The position numbers and the translations under genes were made by a program. The notes below the pieces were generated by a model. That model saw nothing but the letters and a program-made list of their open reading frames with translations, did not search any database and was not told where the DNA came from. From assembly GCF_004795835.1 (NCBI RefSeq), contig NZ_CP039249.1, positions 124,001 through 188,000 of the forward strand: a stretch of DNA of 64,000 nucleotides. The letters are read 5' to 3'. Position 1 is the first letter of the stretch, and each line of letters starts with the position of its first letter. Origin of the DNA: Sphingomonas sp. PAMC26645. GTDB lineage: Bacteria; Pseudomonadota; Alphaproteobacteria; Sphingomonadales; Sphingomonadaceae. Positions 26,456 to 35,964 of this stretch are shown one piece after another.

Positions 26456-27616
26456 TCATACCCGCCGACGATCCAGCCCCCACGACACCGCCCAGATCGC
26501 AAACCCGCCAAGCGCCAGCGCGGTCCCGACCCAACCGGTCGATGGCAACCCATACCCACCCGCGATCGCCAGCCCGCCAAGCCAAGGCCCAAGCGCATTG
26601 GCCGTATTGAACGCGGAATGATTGAGCGCTGCGGCCAGGGTCTGCGCCTCCTCTGCGACATCCATCAGCCGCGTCTGGAGGATCGTCGACAGACCGCCCC
26701 CGCACCCGATCAACACCACCACGGGCAGCATCGCCCACAGATGCGGCGTCGCCGGCGCGTAGAGCGCGAGCGCCCCTGCCCCGAACAGCAAGGTGATCCC
26801 CGCCGCCGGCATCAGCGCGACGTCCGCTGCCTTGGCACAGACCAATGTCCCGATCGTCATGCCGACGCCGAACAAAGCGAATGCCACCGGCGTGAACGCG
26901 GACGACACCCCCGTGACCTCGGTCAAGGTCGAGGCGAGATAGGTGTAGACGCAGAAAATCCCGCCAAACCCGACCGCACCGATGGCAAGCGTCAGCCACA
27001 CCTGCCCGTTACGTAGCGCCGCCAGTTCCCCGAGCGGGCTCGCATCCTTGGCGGGGCGCAAGACCGGCGCGAACCTGAACAGCATCGCCACCGTCGCGGC
27101 CGCGATGATCGCGACGATCCCGAACCCCCAGCGCCAGCCGAACCACTGACCGATGCCGTTCGCCAGCGGCACGCCTGCAATCGTCGCGATCGTCAGCCCG
27201 AGCATCATCCGCGATACCGCACGCGATCGCTTCTCGCGCGGCACCATCGACGCCGCGACCAGCGATCCGACCCCGAAATACGCGCCATGCGGCAATCCAC
27301 TCAGGAACCGGGCGAGCAGCATCAGGTGATAGGTCGGCGCGAGCGCGGACAGGCCGTTGGCGATTCCGAGGAACATCATCAACCCGATCAGCAACACCCG
27401 CCGCTCGATCTTCGCCGCCAGCACCGCGATCGTCGGCGCGCCAACCACCACGCCCAGGGCGTAGGCACTGATGACATGCCCCGCAGTCGGCTCGTCGATC
27501 CCGAGCCCGCGCGCGAACTGCGGCAACAGGCTCATCGCCGCGAACTCGGTCGTCCCGATCGCGAACCCGCCGACGGCGAGCGCGAGCAGCGCCATGCGCG
27601 TATCGACAGGTTTCAT
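26456..27616 (-). CDS. MFS transporter, drug/sugar efflux type (DHA1, AraJ-like)
   Basis: A 386-residue, 12-helix transporter. LAVGGFAIGTTEFAAMSLLP in helix 1, AYALGVVVGAPTIAVLAAK with the following KIERRVLLIG (motif A region), and ARFLSGLPHGAYFGVGSL in helix 4 place it with AraJ/YdhP-like proton-coupled efflux proteins of the DHA1 group. Substrate is unknown. It has no adjacent regulator. The flavin reductase gene lies 64 bases upstream on the same strand. Confidence 0.88.
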   Translation of the reverse strand: MKPVDTRMALLALAVGGFAIGTTEFAAMSLLPQFARGLGIDEPTAGHVISAYALGVVVGAPTIAVLAAKIERRVLLIGLMMFLGIANGLSALAPTYHLMLLARFLSGLPHGAYFGVGSLVAASMVPREKRSRAVSRMMLGLTIATIAGVPLANGIGQWFGWRWGFGIVAIIAAATVAMLFRFAPVLRPAKDASPLGELAALRNGQVWLTLAIGAVGFGGIFCVYTYLASTLTEVTGVSSAFTPVAFALFGVGMTIGTLVCAKAADVALMPAAGITLLFGAGALALYAPATPHLWAMLPVVVLIGCGGGLSTILQTRLMDVAEEAQTLAAALNHSAFNTANALGPWLGGLAIAGGYGLPSTGWVGTALALGGFAIWAVSWGLDRRRV

Positions 27617-27680
27617 AGAGGTATCGCTTTCTCAGGGTCGCTGCGGCGGCACAATGCTGCATCGCAACATGGGCCCTCTA

Positions 27681-28298
27681 TCACCCCGGACGGCGCATCT
27701 TGAACAAGGAATCCTCCGTGATCGCAAAGTAATCCGCAGGGCCGCCGCCGCGCAGGATCGGGTTCGCGCGGGCTGTCTGGTAGACGCCGTCCTCCAGCAT
27801 CGCGGAATCGATGTGGATCGCGACCGCCTCGCCGAGCACCAGCCACTGGTCGAGTTCTTTGCCGTCCTTGGTCTCAAGCCGGATCAGCTGCGTGAGCTTG
27901 CACTCGAACTGCGCGCGCGAAGCGGCGACCCGCGCCGGCTTGATCTTCGTCGAAGCGGCCATTTCCAGCCTCGCCAGCGCGAACTCGTCGACGTCGGCGG
28001 CGACGTTCGCGGCGGTCGTATTCATCGCCTCGCCGAGATCGCGCGTGACGAGGTTCCAGACGAACTCACCGGTCGCCTCGATATTGGCGACGCTGTCCTT
28101 CCAGCCCATCGACGAGAAGCCGATGATCGGCGGTGCGTAGTTGAAGAGGTTGAAGAAACTGTACGGTGCGAGGTTCGCCACGCCGTCGGCGGACATCGTA
28201 CTGACCCAGCCGATCGGGCGCGGCGCGACGATCGCGTTCAGAGGATCGTGCGGCAGGCGATGGCCGTTCGCGGGCTCGTAAGAATGCCATTCGATCAT
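27681..28298 (-). CDS. Flavin reductase family protein (split-barrel FMN-binding)
   Basis: A 205-residue FMN-binding split-barrel protein. PLNAIVAPRPIGWVSTMSAD near residue 20, NLAPYSFFNLFNYAPPIIGF near 42 and EFVWNLVTRDLGEAMN near 80 match the flavin reductase-like domain that binds FMN and reduces it with NAD(P)H or acts as an FMN-dependent oxidoreductase. The start is the ATG at MIEWHSYEPANG, because the extended frame upstream overlaps the divergent cytochrome gene. It is divergent from the cytochrome b gene with 52 bases between starts. Confidence 0.88.
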   Translation of the reverse strand: MIEWHSYEPANGHRLPHDPLNAIVAPRPIGWVSTMSADGVANLAPYSFFNLFNYAPPIIGFSSMGWKDSVANIEATGEFVWNLVTRDLGEAMNTTAANVAADVDEFALARLEMAASTKIKPARVAASRAQFECKLTQLIRLETKDGKELDQWLVLGEAVAIHIDSAMLEDGVYQTARANPILRGGGPADYFAITEDSLFKMRRPG

Positions 28299-28350
28299 GC
28301 GGTACGTTCCTGCTATATCACGGTGCGACTGCCTATAGCGAAGGTCGAGC

Positions 28351-29118
28351 ATGAACGATCCCACTGACCCGACAATCACCCCGGTCATCAAGCGCCACCG
28401 GATGGCGACGCGCGTCTGGCACTGGGTGACGGTGGTGACGATGTTCATCATGATCGGCAGCGGCATCGGCATCCTCAAGGCGCATCCGCGGCTGTACTGG
28501 GGACGGTACGGCGCGAATTTCGATACCGCGTGGACGACGCTCGACCAGTGGCCGAGCTGGCTGGTGTCGCTGCTCAACCTGCTGACGATTCCGGCGGGCT
28601 ACAACCTCGCGCTGTCGCGACGCTGGCATTTGCTATTCGCGCTGGTGCTCGCCTTCGCGCTGCTCGGGTTCATGATCGTCAGCCTGATCAACAAGCACTT
28701 CCAGCGCGATCTCCGCGTGCGTGCCGCCGAGCTTTCGCCGCGCGAAGTGGTGCATGACGTGAGTGAGCATCTTGCCTTCCGCTTTCACGATCCCAAGAAG
28801 CCGGGCGCGTACAATATCCTCCAGAAGCTCTCGTATGTCGTAACGATCTTCGTGCTGATCCCGGTGATGATCCTGACCGGGCTGACGATGTCGCCGGGGA
28901 TGGACGCGGCGTGGCCGTGGCTTCTCGAGGTGTTCGGTGGTCGGCAGTCGGCGCGCTCGATCCACTTCATCGCTGCCACCGGGCTGGTGCTGTTCATCAT
29001 CGCGCATCTGGCGCTGGTGATCCTCGCGGGGACCTGGAACGAAGTGCGGTCGATGATTACCGGGCGCTGGAAGGTTCCGGGGCACGTCCCCGCCCACACG
29101 TCGGAGGACGTCGCATGA
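28351..29118 (+). CDS. Cytochrome b561-type membrane electron carrier
   Basis: A 255-residue four-helix di-haem cytochrome b. Likely haem ligands are His in RVWHWVTVVTMF at residue 24, RRWHLLFAL near 91, and two in RSIHFIAATGLVLFIIAHLAL near 210-225. It resembles the cytochrome b subunits of thiosulfate, Ni-Fe hydrogenase and YedYZ-like systems that pass quinol electrons to a periplasmic enzyme. The stop overlaps the start of the molybdoenzyme gene by four bases, so the two surely form one complex or pathway. Confidence 0.88.
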   Translation: MNDPTDPTITPVIKRHRMATRVWHWVTVVTMFIMIGSGIGILKAHPRLYWGRYGANFDTAWTTLDQWPSWLVSLLNLLTIPAGYNLALSRRWHLLFALVLAFALLGFMIVSLINKHFQRDLRVRAAELSPREVVHDVSEHLAFRFHDPKKPGAYNILQKLSYVVTIFVLIPVMILTGLTMSPGMDAAWPWLLEVFGGRQSARSIHFIAATGLVLFIIAHLALVILAGTWNEVRSMITGRWKVPGHVPAHTSEDVA

Positions 29119-29876
29119 GCTCGCTGATCACCCGCCGTTCGCTCGTCATGGGCGCGACCATCGGTGCCGGCGCGCTGCTGACCGGCTGCGACAAGATCGC
29201 TGCGAATCCCGAGGCGCGGAAGATCCTGTTCATGGGCGAGGACATGAACCGCGGGCTGCAACGCGCGCTGACCAACCGCAACGCGCTCGCGCCCGAGTTC
29301 AGCCCTGCGCAGATGTCGCCGATCTTCCGCTCCAATGGGACGAGCAATCCGGGGACCGCGGAGTATACTTCGATGGTCGCCAATAATTTCGCGGATTACC
29401 GGCTCAAGGTCGGCGGTTTGGTCGATCGGCCGCTGTCGGTTTCGCTCCCGCAACTCCGCCAGATGCCATCGCGTGCGCAGATCACGCGCCACGATTGCGT
29501 CGAGGGCTGGAGCGCGATCGGCAAATGGCAGGGGCCGAAGCTCGGCGCGCTGCTGACCGCTGCGGGTTTGCAGAAGTCCGCGCGCTACATCGTGTTCACC
29601 TGCGCCGACTTGTTCGGCGGCGCGAACTATTACGAGTCGGTTGATCTGGTCGACGCGTTCCATCCGCAGACGATTCTTGCCTGGGCGCTCAACGATCAGG
29701 TGCTCGACGTCGCGCACGGCGCCCCCGTTCGGCTGCGCGTCGAGCGGCAACTCGGGTACAAGCACGCCAAATACGTCATGGCGATCGACGCGGTCGCCAG
29801 TCTCGCCGGGATCGGCAAGGGCAAGGGCGGCTATTGGGAAGATAACGTGGATTATGACTGGTACGCAGGCATCTGA
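29115..29876 (+). CDS. Molybdopterin-dependent oxidoreductase, Tat-type lipoprotein (YedY/sulfite-oxidase fold)
   Basis: A 253-residue protein of the oxidoreductase molybdopterin-binding fold. Cys128 in TRHDCVEGWSAIGKW is the conserved molybdenum ligand. The N-terminus has a twin-arginine motif (ITRRSLV) and then a hydrophobic run ending in LLTGC, a lipobox with Cys25. Together these suggest a folded, cofactor-loaded lipoprotein sent out by Tat and anchored in a membrane. It would receive electrons from the overlapping cytochrome b gene product. MsrP methionine sulfoxide reductase is a related system, but this one lacks a YedZ-type partner. Substrate is unknown. Confidence 0.88.
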   Translation: MSSLITRRSLVMGATIGAGALLTGCDKIAANPEARKILFMGEDMNRGLQRALTNRNALAPEFSPAQMSPIFRSNGTSNPGTAEYTSMVANNFADYRLKVGGLVDRPLSVSLPQLRQMPSRAQITRHDCVEGWSAIGKWQGPKLGALLTAAGLQKSARYIVFTCADLFGGANYYESVDLVDAFHPQTILAWALNDQVLDVAHGAPVRLRVERQLGYKHAKYVMAIDAVASLAGIGKGKGGYWEDNVDYDWYAGI

Positions 29877-29926
29877 GCCGCCCCGAGGGGTAGCGCAATT
29901 CCATACCAGTCATTAGCTAACGCGAC

Positions 29927-31153
29927 ATGGCCCTATTCGATCGTTTCCTGGCGCGGCAGGTTAAAACCGGCGAACTCACGCTCATCCATGCGGACGGCAC
30001 GACCAAGCATTTCGGCAAGCCCGACCCTGCGTATAACCCCGTCGCGATCCGGCTGACCCAGCCGGGCGTGGCCGGCGCGATCGTCCGCCACCCGGCGCTG
30101 GGCGCGGCGGAGGCGTTCATGGATGGGCGCCTGGTGATCGAACGGGGCGACATTCGCGACCTGGTCAACCTACTCAAGGGCAACACCCCGTGGGAGCGTG
30201 GCGGCGGGCTCAATCCGTCGCTGCCGATCAAGCTGCTCGACAAGGTGGTGCACCGCGTCGACCGCGTGAACATGGCGCGCCGGTCGAAAAAGAACGTCGC
30301 GCATCACTATGACCTGTCGGATCGGCTGTACGACCTGTTCCTCGACGCGGACCGGCAATATTCCTGCGCGTACTTCACCGATCCGGGGAACAGCCTGGAG
30401 CAGGCGCAGTCGGACAAGAAGGCGCATATCGCCGCCAAGCTTGCGATCCAGCCGGGCATGCGCGTGCTCGACATCGGTTGCGGCTGGGGGGGGATGGCGC
30501 TGTATCTGCACGCGAAGACCGGCGCCGAAGTGCTGGGCGTGACGCTGAGCGAGGAACAGTTGAAGGTCGCGCGGCGACGGGCCAAAGAGGCTGGCGTCGC
30601 CGACAAGGTGAAGTTCGAGCTGATCGACTACCGCGCGCTGACCGGGAGTTTCGACCGGATCGTCTCTGTCGGGATGTTCGAGCACGTCGGCCCGGCGCAC
30701 TACAAGGCGTTCTTCCGCAAATGCCGCGACCTGCTGACCGCGGACGGCGTGATGCTGCTCCATACGATCGGCCGGATGGGCGGTCCGGGCGTCACCGACA
30801 CCTTTACGACCAAGTATATCTTCCCGGGCGGCTATAACCCGGCGCTGTCGGAAATCGTGAAGGGGTATGAGGGGCTGCGGATGTTCCCGACCGATATCGA
30901 GGTGCTACGCGTCCATTACGCACTGACGATCGACCAATGGTACGACCGCACGGTGGCCGCGAAGGACGCGATCGTCGCGTTGTACGACGAGCGGTTCTAC
31001 CGGATGTGGACGTTCTATCTCGCGGGCGCGGCGGCAGCGTTCCGGACCGGGGGGATGGTCAATTACCAGATCCAGTTGTCGAAGAGCCGGATGACGTTAC
31101 CGTTGACGCGGGACTATATGCTCGAGGGTGAGCGAGCGTTGCGGGAGGGGTGA
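29927..31153 (+). CDS. cfa: Cyclopropane-fatty-acyl-phospholipid synthase
   Basis: A 408-residue SAM-dependent enzyme that adds a methylene group across double bonds of membrane phospholipid acyl chains. The middle holds ARRSKKNVAHHYDLSDRLYDLFLD near residue 110, quoted only as the family landmark for the lipid-binding start of the domain, then the SAM motif VLDIGCGWGGMALYL near residue 180 and DRIVSVGMFEHVG near residue 245. The C-terminus has the TKYIFPGGYNPALSEI and YYALTIDQWYDR-like segments of Cfa. It stands alone, 50 bases after the molybdoenzyme gene. Confidence 0.93.
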   Translation: MALFDRFLARQVKTGELTLIHADGTTKHFGKPDPAYNPVAIRLTQPGVAGAIVRHPALGAAEAFMDGRLVIERGDIRDLVNLLKGNTPWERGGGLNPSLPIKLLDKVVHRVDRVNMARRSKKNVAHHYDLSDRLYDLFLDADRQYSCAYFTDPGNSLEQAQSDKKAHIAAKLAIQPGMRVLDIGCGWGGMALYLHAKTGAEVLGVTLSEEQLKVARRRAKEAGVADKVKFELIDYRALTGSFDRIVSVGMFEHVGPAHYKAFFRKCRDLLTADGVMLLHTIGRMGGPGVTDTFTTKYIFPGGYNPALSEIVKGYEGLRMFPTDIEVLRVHYALTIDQWYDRTVAAKDAIVALYDERFYRMWTFYLAGAAAAFRTGGMVNYQIQLSKSRMTLPLTRDYMLEGERALREG

Positions 31154-31193
31154 CCCGCTCTGCTCCCTGGAAGGGAGGGGAATTGGTTACGCT

Positions 31194-31583
31194 TTAGCGC
31201 GGCCCCTGCATCTCCGACTTCGCCGCAGCGCGCTCGTCGCCGCCGATCTTGCCGTCCTTGTTCGCGTCGTACTTCGCAAACGTTGCCGCCAGGAGTGCCT
31301 GCGCTTCGGCCTGCGTGACTTTGCCGTCCTTGTTCTTGTCCGCGCTGGTGAACCACAGATCGGCGAGGCGCTTGGCATGCACCGGATCCGGACGGCCCGG
31401 CCCGACCTTCATGTTGCCGATCCGTGCCTGCACTTCCGCGCGCGTCAGGACGCCGTCCTTGTTGGTATCCGACGCGGCGAACTCGGTCTTGAACTTGGCC
31501 GAGGCGGACGCGCGGGTTTCCTGCGCGAGCGCCGGAGTCGCAAGGCCGGCAAGGACGAGAAGAGTGAGGCTTTGGCGTAGCAC
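31194..31583 (-). CDS. Secreted EF-hand calcium-binding protein
   Basis: A 129-residue exported protein starting at GTG. The signal peptide LTLLVLAGLATPALAQ is followed by three EF-hand loops: DTNKDGVLTRAE near residue 40, DKNKDGKVTQAE near residue 81 and DANKDGKIGGDE near residue 105. Each has the Asp, Asn, Asp, Gly and Glu pattern of a calcium site. An upstream GGAG 10 bases from the GTG supports the start. A calcium-binding or sensing role in the periplasm is inferred. Confidence 0.85.
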   Translation of the reverse strand: MLRQSLTLLVLAGLATPALAQETRASASAKFKTEFAASDTNKDGVLTRAEVQARIGNMKVGPGRPDPVHAKRLADLWFTSADKNKDGKVTQAEAQALLAATFAKYDANKDGKIGGDERAAAKSEMQGPR

Positions 31584-31731
31584 GGTGGGTTAACTCCAGA
31601 GGATTTGCGGCGCGAATAGACCGGTTCGGTTGTACGCGCCATTAACGCTTGCGGTTGCATGCACAGGTTGCATGAGGGGCCCCCAGCGCATAGGGGCGCG
31701 GGCATTGCATATTGCCCGAAGGATTCTGCCC

Positions 31732-32976
31732 GTGACCGATCAGATCAATCGTCCCGCCGGCGAGGCCGGCATCAATCGGGTCGTGCTCGCCTATTCCGGT
31801 GGCCTGGACACGAGCGTGATCCTGAAATGGCTCCAGCAGACGTATAACTGCGAGGTCGTGACGTTCACCGCCGATCTTGGCCAGGGCGAGGAACTCGAGC
31901 CGGCGCGCGCCAAGGCCGAGATGATGGGCGTCAAGCCCGAGCACATCTTCGTCGACGATCTGCGCGAGGAGTTCGTGCGGGATTACGTGTTCCCGATGAT
32001 GCGGTCGAACGCGCTGTACGAGGGGCTGTACCTGCTCGGCACGTCGATCGCGCGGCCGCTGATCGCCAAGCGCCAGATCGAGATCGCCAAGATGGTCGGC
32101 GCCGACGCGGTCAGCCACGGCGCGACCGGCAAGGGCAACGACCAGGTGCGGTTCGAGCTCGGCTATTACGCGCTGTCGCCCGACATCAAGGTGATCGCGC
32201 CGTGGCGTGAGTGGGATCTCACCAGCCGTACGCGCCTGATCGAGTTCGCCGAGCAGCACCAGATTCCGGTCAGCAAGGACAAGCGCGGCCAGGCGCCGTT
32301 CTCGACCGATGCGAACATGCTGCACACGTCGAGCGAAGGCCTCGTGCTCGAGAACCCGTGGGACGAGGTCCCCGACTATGTCTATTCGCGCACCGTGAAC
32401 CCCGAGGACGCGCCTGATACCCCCGAGTACATTACGATCGATTTCGAGCGCGGCGACGGCGTCGCGATCAACGGCGAGGGCATGAGCCCGGCGACGTTGC
32501 TGTCGACGCTCAACGACTATGGCCGCCGTCACGGGATCGGCCGTCTCGATCTCGTCGAGAACCGCTTCGTCGGCATGAAGAGCCGCGGCATGTACGAGAC
32601 TCCCGGCGGCACGATCTATCACCTCGCGCATCGCGGCATCGAGCAGCTGACGCTCGATCGCGGCGCGGCCCACCTGAAGGACGAGCTGGCACCACGTTAT
32701 GCCGAGCTGATCTACAACGGCTTCTGGTTCTCGCCAGAGCGCGAGATGCTGCAGGCCGCGATCGATCACAGCCAGGAGAAGGTCTCGGGCACCGTTCGGC
32801 TGAAGCTCTACAAGGGCGGCGTGTACGTGGTCGGCCGGAAATCGCCGAACTCGCTGTATTCGGAGAAGGTCGTGACGTTCGAGGACGACCAGGGCGCCTA
32901 CGACCAGCGCGATGCGGCGGGCTTCATCAAGCTGAACGCACTGCGCCTGCGCCTGCTCGGACGGCGTGATCAGTAG
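31732..32976 (+). CDS. argG: Argininosuccinate synthase
   Basis: Joins citrulline and aspartate with ATP to give argininosuccinate in arginine synthesis. At 414 residues it has the normal length. The PP-loop ATP motif [19 protein letters not shown] starts near residue 17, [16 protein letters not shown] near 132 and [16 protein letters not shown] [14 protein letters not shown] near 290 are family markers. The GTG start is chosen because GAAGGA lies eight bases upstream and the homology begins soon after; the longer frame from 31630 is not needed. Confidence 0.95.
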   Translation: MTDQINRPAGEAGINRVVLAYSGGLDTSVILKWLQQTYNCEVVTFTADLGQGEELEPARAKAEMMGVKPEHIFVDDLREEFVRDYVFPMMRSNALYEGLYLLGTSIARPLIAKRQIEIAKMVGADAVSHGATGKGNDQVRFELGYYALSPDIKVIAPWREWDLTSRTRLIEFAEQHQIPVSKDKRGQAPFSTDANMLHTSSEGLVLENPWDEVPDYVYSRTVNPEDAPDTPEYITIDFERGDGVAINGEGMSPATLLSTLNDYGRRHGIGRLDLVENRFVGMKSRGMYETPGGTIYHLAHRGIEQLTLDRGAAHLKDELAPRYAELIYNGFWFSPEREMLQAAIDHSQEKVSGTVRLKLYKGGVYVVGRKSPNSLYSEKVVTFEDDQGAYDQRDAAGFIKLNALRLRLLGRRDQ

Positions 32977-33098
32977 GGGCGAACAGTAACCCGTTCCCCG
33001 TCGGACCTCAGTCTAATGTCGAAGTTTGCGGGGAAGATCGTCAACTCGTCGTGCGCGCACTTGTCTAGTGCGCCCACCCGCCCCTAGGGTTCGACGAT

Positions 33099-34688
33099 AT
33101 GATTACTCAGGGGGAAACGCTGCATTGGTGGCAGACGCGCGCATTCGTTGCCGCGGTTGCGATCGCATCGATCATACCGTTGCTGTGGCCGGAAATACCG
33201 CCGCTGGTCGACCTGCCCGGGCATATGGGCCGGTACCGCGTCCAGCTGGCGATCGCCGACAATCCCTGGTTGAATCAGTGGTATAACTTCCGCTGGCAGA
33301 TGATCGGCAACCTCGGCATCGACCTGCTGATCGTGCCGCTCGCGCCGATCTTCGGGTTGCAGCTCGCGGTGAAGCTGATCGTGATGGCGATCCCCGCGCT
33401 CACCGTGACCGGGCTGCTGTGGATCGCGCGCGAGGTGCACGGGCGAATCCCCGCGACCGCGCTGTTCGCGCTGCCGCTCGCGTACAGCTATCCGTTCCAG
33501 TTCGGATTCGTGAATTTCGCGCTCGGCATGGCACTCGCGCTCAACCTGTTCGCATTGTGGCTGCGGATGGGGCGGCTCGACCGGCGGCAGCTGCGGACCA
33601 TCATCTTCGTCCCCGTCTCGTGCCTGTTGTGGCTGTGCCATACGTTCGGCTGGGGCGTGCTGGGCGTACTCGCCTTCTCCGCAGAGCTGATCCGCCAGCA
33701 CGACATCCGTCGCGACAGCGATCCCAAGAGCTGGGCGCATGGTTGGTTCAAGGCGTGCATCCAGGCGGGGCTGAACTGCCTGCCGCTCGCGCTGCCGATG
33801 GTGATGATGATCGTCTGGCGCTCGGGTGATCATGTAGGCGGCAAGACGCAGGACTGGTTCAACTGGCGCTGGAAGATGAACTGGATCACGATGGTCCTGC
33901 GCGATCGTTGGATGACGTTCGACATCGCGTCGGTCACCGTGCTGTTCGTGATCCTGTTCCGCGGCGTGCGCGACCAGACGATCGAATATTCGCGCAACCT
34001 GAGCCTGTCGGCGCTGTTCCTCGCGATCGTGTATATCCTGTTGCCGCGGATCGTGTTCGGGTCGGCCTATGCCGACATGCGGCTCGCGCCGTTCATGCTC
34101 GGGATCGCGGTGATCGCGCTGCGGCCGCGACACGGGCTTTCGCTGCGCGGCGCGGCGGTGCTCGCGGTGCTGGGCTTTGCGTTCTTCGGCGTGCGGCTGG
34201 TGGGGACGACGGTCAGCTACCTGATGTACGATCGCAGCTACGACCAGGCGATCGCGGCGATCGATACGGTGCCCGAGCGATCGCGCGTCGTGTCGTTCGT
34301 CGGGCGGCGGTGTCGCGACGACTGGGCGTATTCGCGGCTCGAGCATGTCCCCGCGCTGCTGCTGGAGCGGCGACTGGCGTTCACCAACGATCAGTGGTCG
34401 ATGGCCGGCGCGCAGTTGATGACGACGCACTATCCGGCGGCGAAGGGCTTCGCGCACGATCCGTCGGAGATCGTCAGCGACATCAAGTGCCGTGGCCAGT
34501 TCTGGCGGCCGATCGGCGTGGCGCTGCAGAAATTCCCGCGCGATGCTTTCGATTATGTCTGGCTGATCCACCCGCCGAAGTTCGATTCGAAGCTGGTCCG
34601 CGACCTGACGCTGATCCGGCGCGATGGCACCAGCCTGCTCTACCGCGTCAATCGGGTTGCTGCTGCTCGCCCCGCCGGAACGGAGTAA
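33099..34688 (+). CDS. Large polytopic membrane protein, GT-C-glycosyltransferase-like
   Basis: A 529-residue protein with about 10-11 predicted helices in the first 390 residues and a soluble C-terminal part. After the first helix it has LVDLPGHMGRYRVQLA, with acid and histidine residues where GT-C glycosyltransferases place a catalytic loop. The rest shows no recognised domain. The resemblance in layout is an inference; a different membrane enzyme or transporter cannot be excluded. Its 3' end overlaps the convergent acyltransferase gene by 41 bases. Confidence 0.7.
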   Translation: MITQGETLHWWQTRAFVAAVAIASIIPLLWPEIPPLVDLPGHMGRYRVQLAIADNPWLNQWYNFRWQMIGNLGIDLLIVPLAPIFGLQLAVKLIVMAIPALTVTGLLWIAREVHGRIPATALFALPLAYSYPFQFGFVNFALGMALALNLFALWLRMGRLDRRQLRTIIFVPVSCLLWLCHTFGWGVLGVLAFSAELIRQHDIRRDSDPKSWAHGWFKACIQAGLNCLPLALPMVMMIVWRSGDHVGGKTQDWFNWRWKMNWITMVLRDRWMTFDIASVTVLFVILFRGVRDQTIEYSRNLSLSALFLAIVYILLPRIVFGSAYADMRLAPFMLGIAVIALRPRHGLSLRGAAVLAVLGFAFFGVRLVGTTVSYLMYDRSYDQAIAAIDTVPERSRVVSFVGRRCRDDWAYSRLEHVPALLLERRLAFTNDQWSMAGAQLMTTHYPAAKGFAHDPSEIVSDIKCRGQFWRPIGVALQKFPRDAFDYVWLIHPPKFDSKLVRDLTLIRRDGTSLLYRVNRVAAARPAGTE

Positions 34689-35805
34689 GCTCGCCAAGAT
34701 ATTCCTGCTGCTCGGCGACGGCTTCGCGTTCACGGAGCAGATAGTCGGCGATCGCGCGGCGGAAGCTCGGGTCGGGGATGTAGTGCGCGGAATAGGTCGC
34801 GACCGGGGCATAGCCGCGCGCGAGCTTGTGTTCGCCCTGCGCGCCCGCCTCGACGGTCTGCAATCCCCGCGCGATGGCCGTGTCGATCGCCTGGTAATAG
34901 CAGAGTTCGAAATGGAGGAACGGCACCTCCTCCGTCGCCCCCCAATAACGACCGTAGAGCGTGTCGTCGCCGATCAGGTTGAGCGCGCCGGCGATCGGTG
35001 CGCCATCACGCTCTGCGAGGATGAGGAGCACGCGGTCGCCCATCGTCTTGCCGATCTGGTCAAAGAAGCCGCGCGTGAGGTACGGTTGGCCCCATTTGCG
35101 GCTGCCGGTGTCCTGGTAGAAAACCCAGAACGCGTCCCAGTGCTCGGGCGTGATCTCGGTACCGACGAGGTGGCGGATCGTCAGACCTTCGACGGCGGCG
35201 GCGCGCTCCTTGCGGATCGCCTTGCGCTTGCGGCTGGCAAGGACGGCGAGGAAGTCGTCGAAGCTGGCGTAGCCGTCGTTCTTCCAGTGGAACTGCGTAC
35301 CCTGGCGGATCAGCCAGCCTGCCGCCTCGAATAGCGCCACTTCGTCGGGATCGATGAAGGTGGCGTGGGCGGAGGATAGCCCGCTCTGGTCGGTCACCGC
35401 CTCCAGCGCGGCGATCAGCGCGGGGGCTTGCTCGCGGTCGCGAAGGAGCAGGCGTGGGCCGGGTACAGGACTGAACGGCGCAGCGATCTGGAGCTTGGGG
35501 TAATATTGCCCCCCTGCCCGCTCCCACGCGTCCGCCCAGCCCTGGTCGAAGACGTATTCGCCTTGGCTGTGACTCTTGGCATAGGCGGGCGCGATTGCCG
35601 CGGGCTTGCCGTCGGCGCCGTCGACCACCACCGGCAATGCCTGCCAGCCGGAGCGGCCGCCGACGCTTTTCGACCCTTCGAGCGCGGAGAGGAAGGCGTG
35701 GCCGACGAACGGGTTGGCGGTGCCGGAGCACGCCTCCCAGTCCGCGGCCGCGATCGAAGTGACGCCTTGGGCGATGCGGGCTGTGACGGCGTTCATCCGC
35801 GACAT
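34648..35805 (-). CDS. FemAB/DUF482-type GNAT-fold acyltransferase
   Basis: A 385-residue protein of the DUF482 (peptidoglycan or FemAB-like) family. Typical segments are NPFVGHAFLSALEGSKSVG near residue 30, FPKGQYVFDQGWADAWER-like EYVFDQGWADAWERAG near 85, ASRKRKAIRKERA near 190 and the C-terminal GAQGEHKLARGYAPV with AHYIPDPSFRRAI. Homologues are predicted acyl- or aminoacyl-transferases with a double GNAT fold; no substrate is established. An ATG three codons downstream is an alternative start. It is convergent with the membrane protein gene. Confidence 0.82.
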   Translation of the reverse strand: MSRMNAVTARIAQGVTSIAAADWEACSGTANPFVGHAFLSALEGSKSVGGRSGWQALPVVVDGADGKPAAIAPAYAKSHSQGEYVFDQGWADAWERAGGQYYPKLQIAAPFSPVPGPRLLLRDREQAPALIAALEAVTDQSGLSSAHATFIDPDEVALFEAAGWLIRQGTQFHWKNDGYASFDDFLAVLASRKRKAIRKERAAAVEGLTIRHLVGTEITPEHWDAFWVFYQDTGSRKWGQPYLTRGFFDQIGKTMGDRVLLILAERDGAPIAGALNLIGDDTLYGRYWGATEEVPFLHFELCYYQAIDTAIARGLQTVEAGAQGEHKLARGYAPVATYSAHYIPDPSFRRAIADYLLREREAVAEQQEYLGELTPFRRGEQQQPD

Positions 35806-35882
35806 TTGGGGTAGCGGGGTGCCGATAGCAAAGGGCGCGTCAGCTTATCTCGAAGGAAAACAGCCGTCCGTCCCATACGCCG

Positions 35883-35961
35883 CTCTCGCGCGAAGGCGGG
35901 AGCCCAGGACCACATGGGCTGCGCTTGGTAACCCTGGGCTCCCGCTTTCGCGGGAGAACAA
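35883..35961. repeat. Palindromic repeat of the GCGAAGGCGGG family, long-loop form
   Basis: Arms GCGCGAAGGCGGGAGCCCAGG and its near complement CCCTGGGCTCCCGCTTTCGC enclose about 25 bases. It fills the gap between the acyltransferase start and the RidA stop, ending four bases before the RidA stop codon. Its layout matches the copy at 26340. Confidence 0.7.
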
Positions 35962-35964
35962 GTG

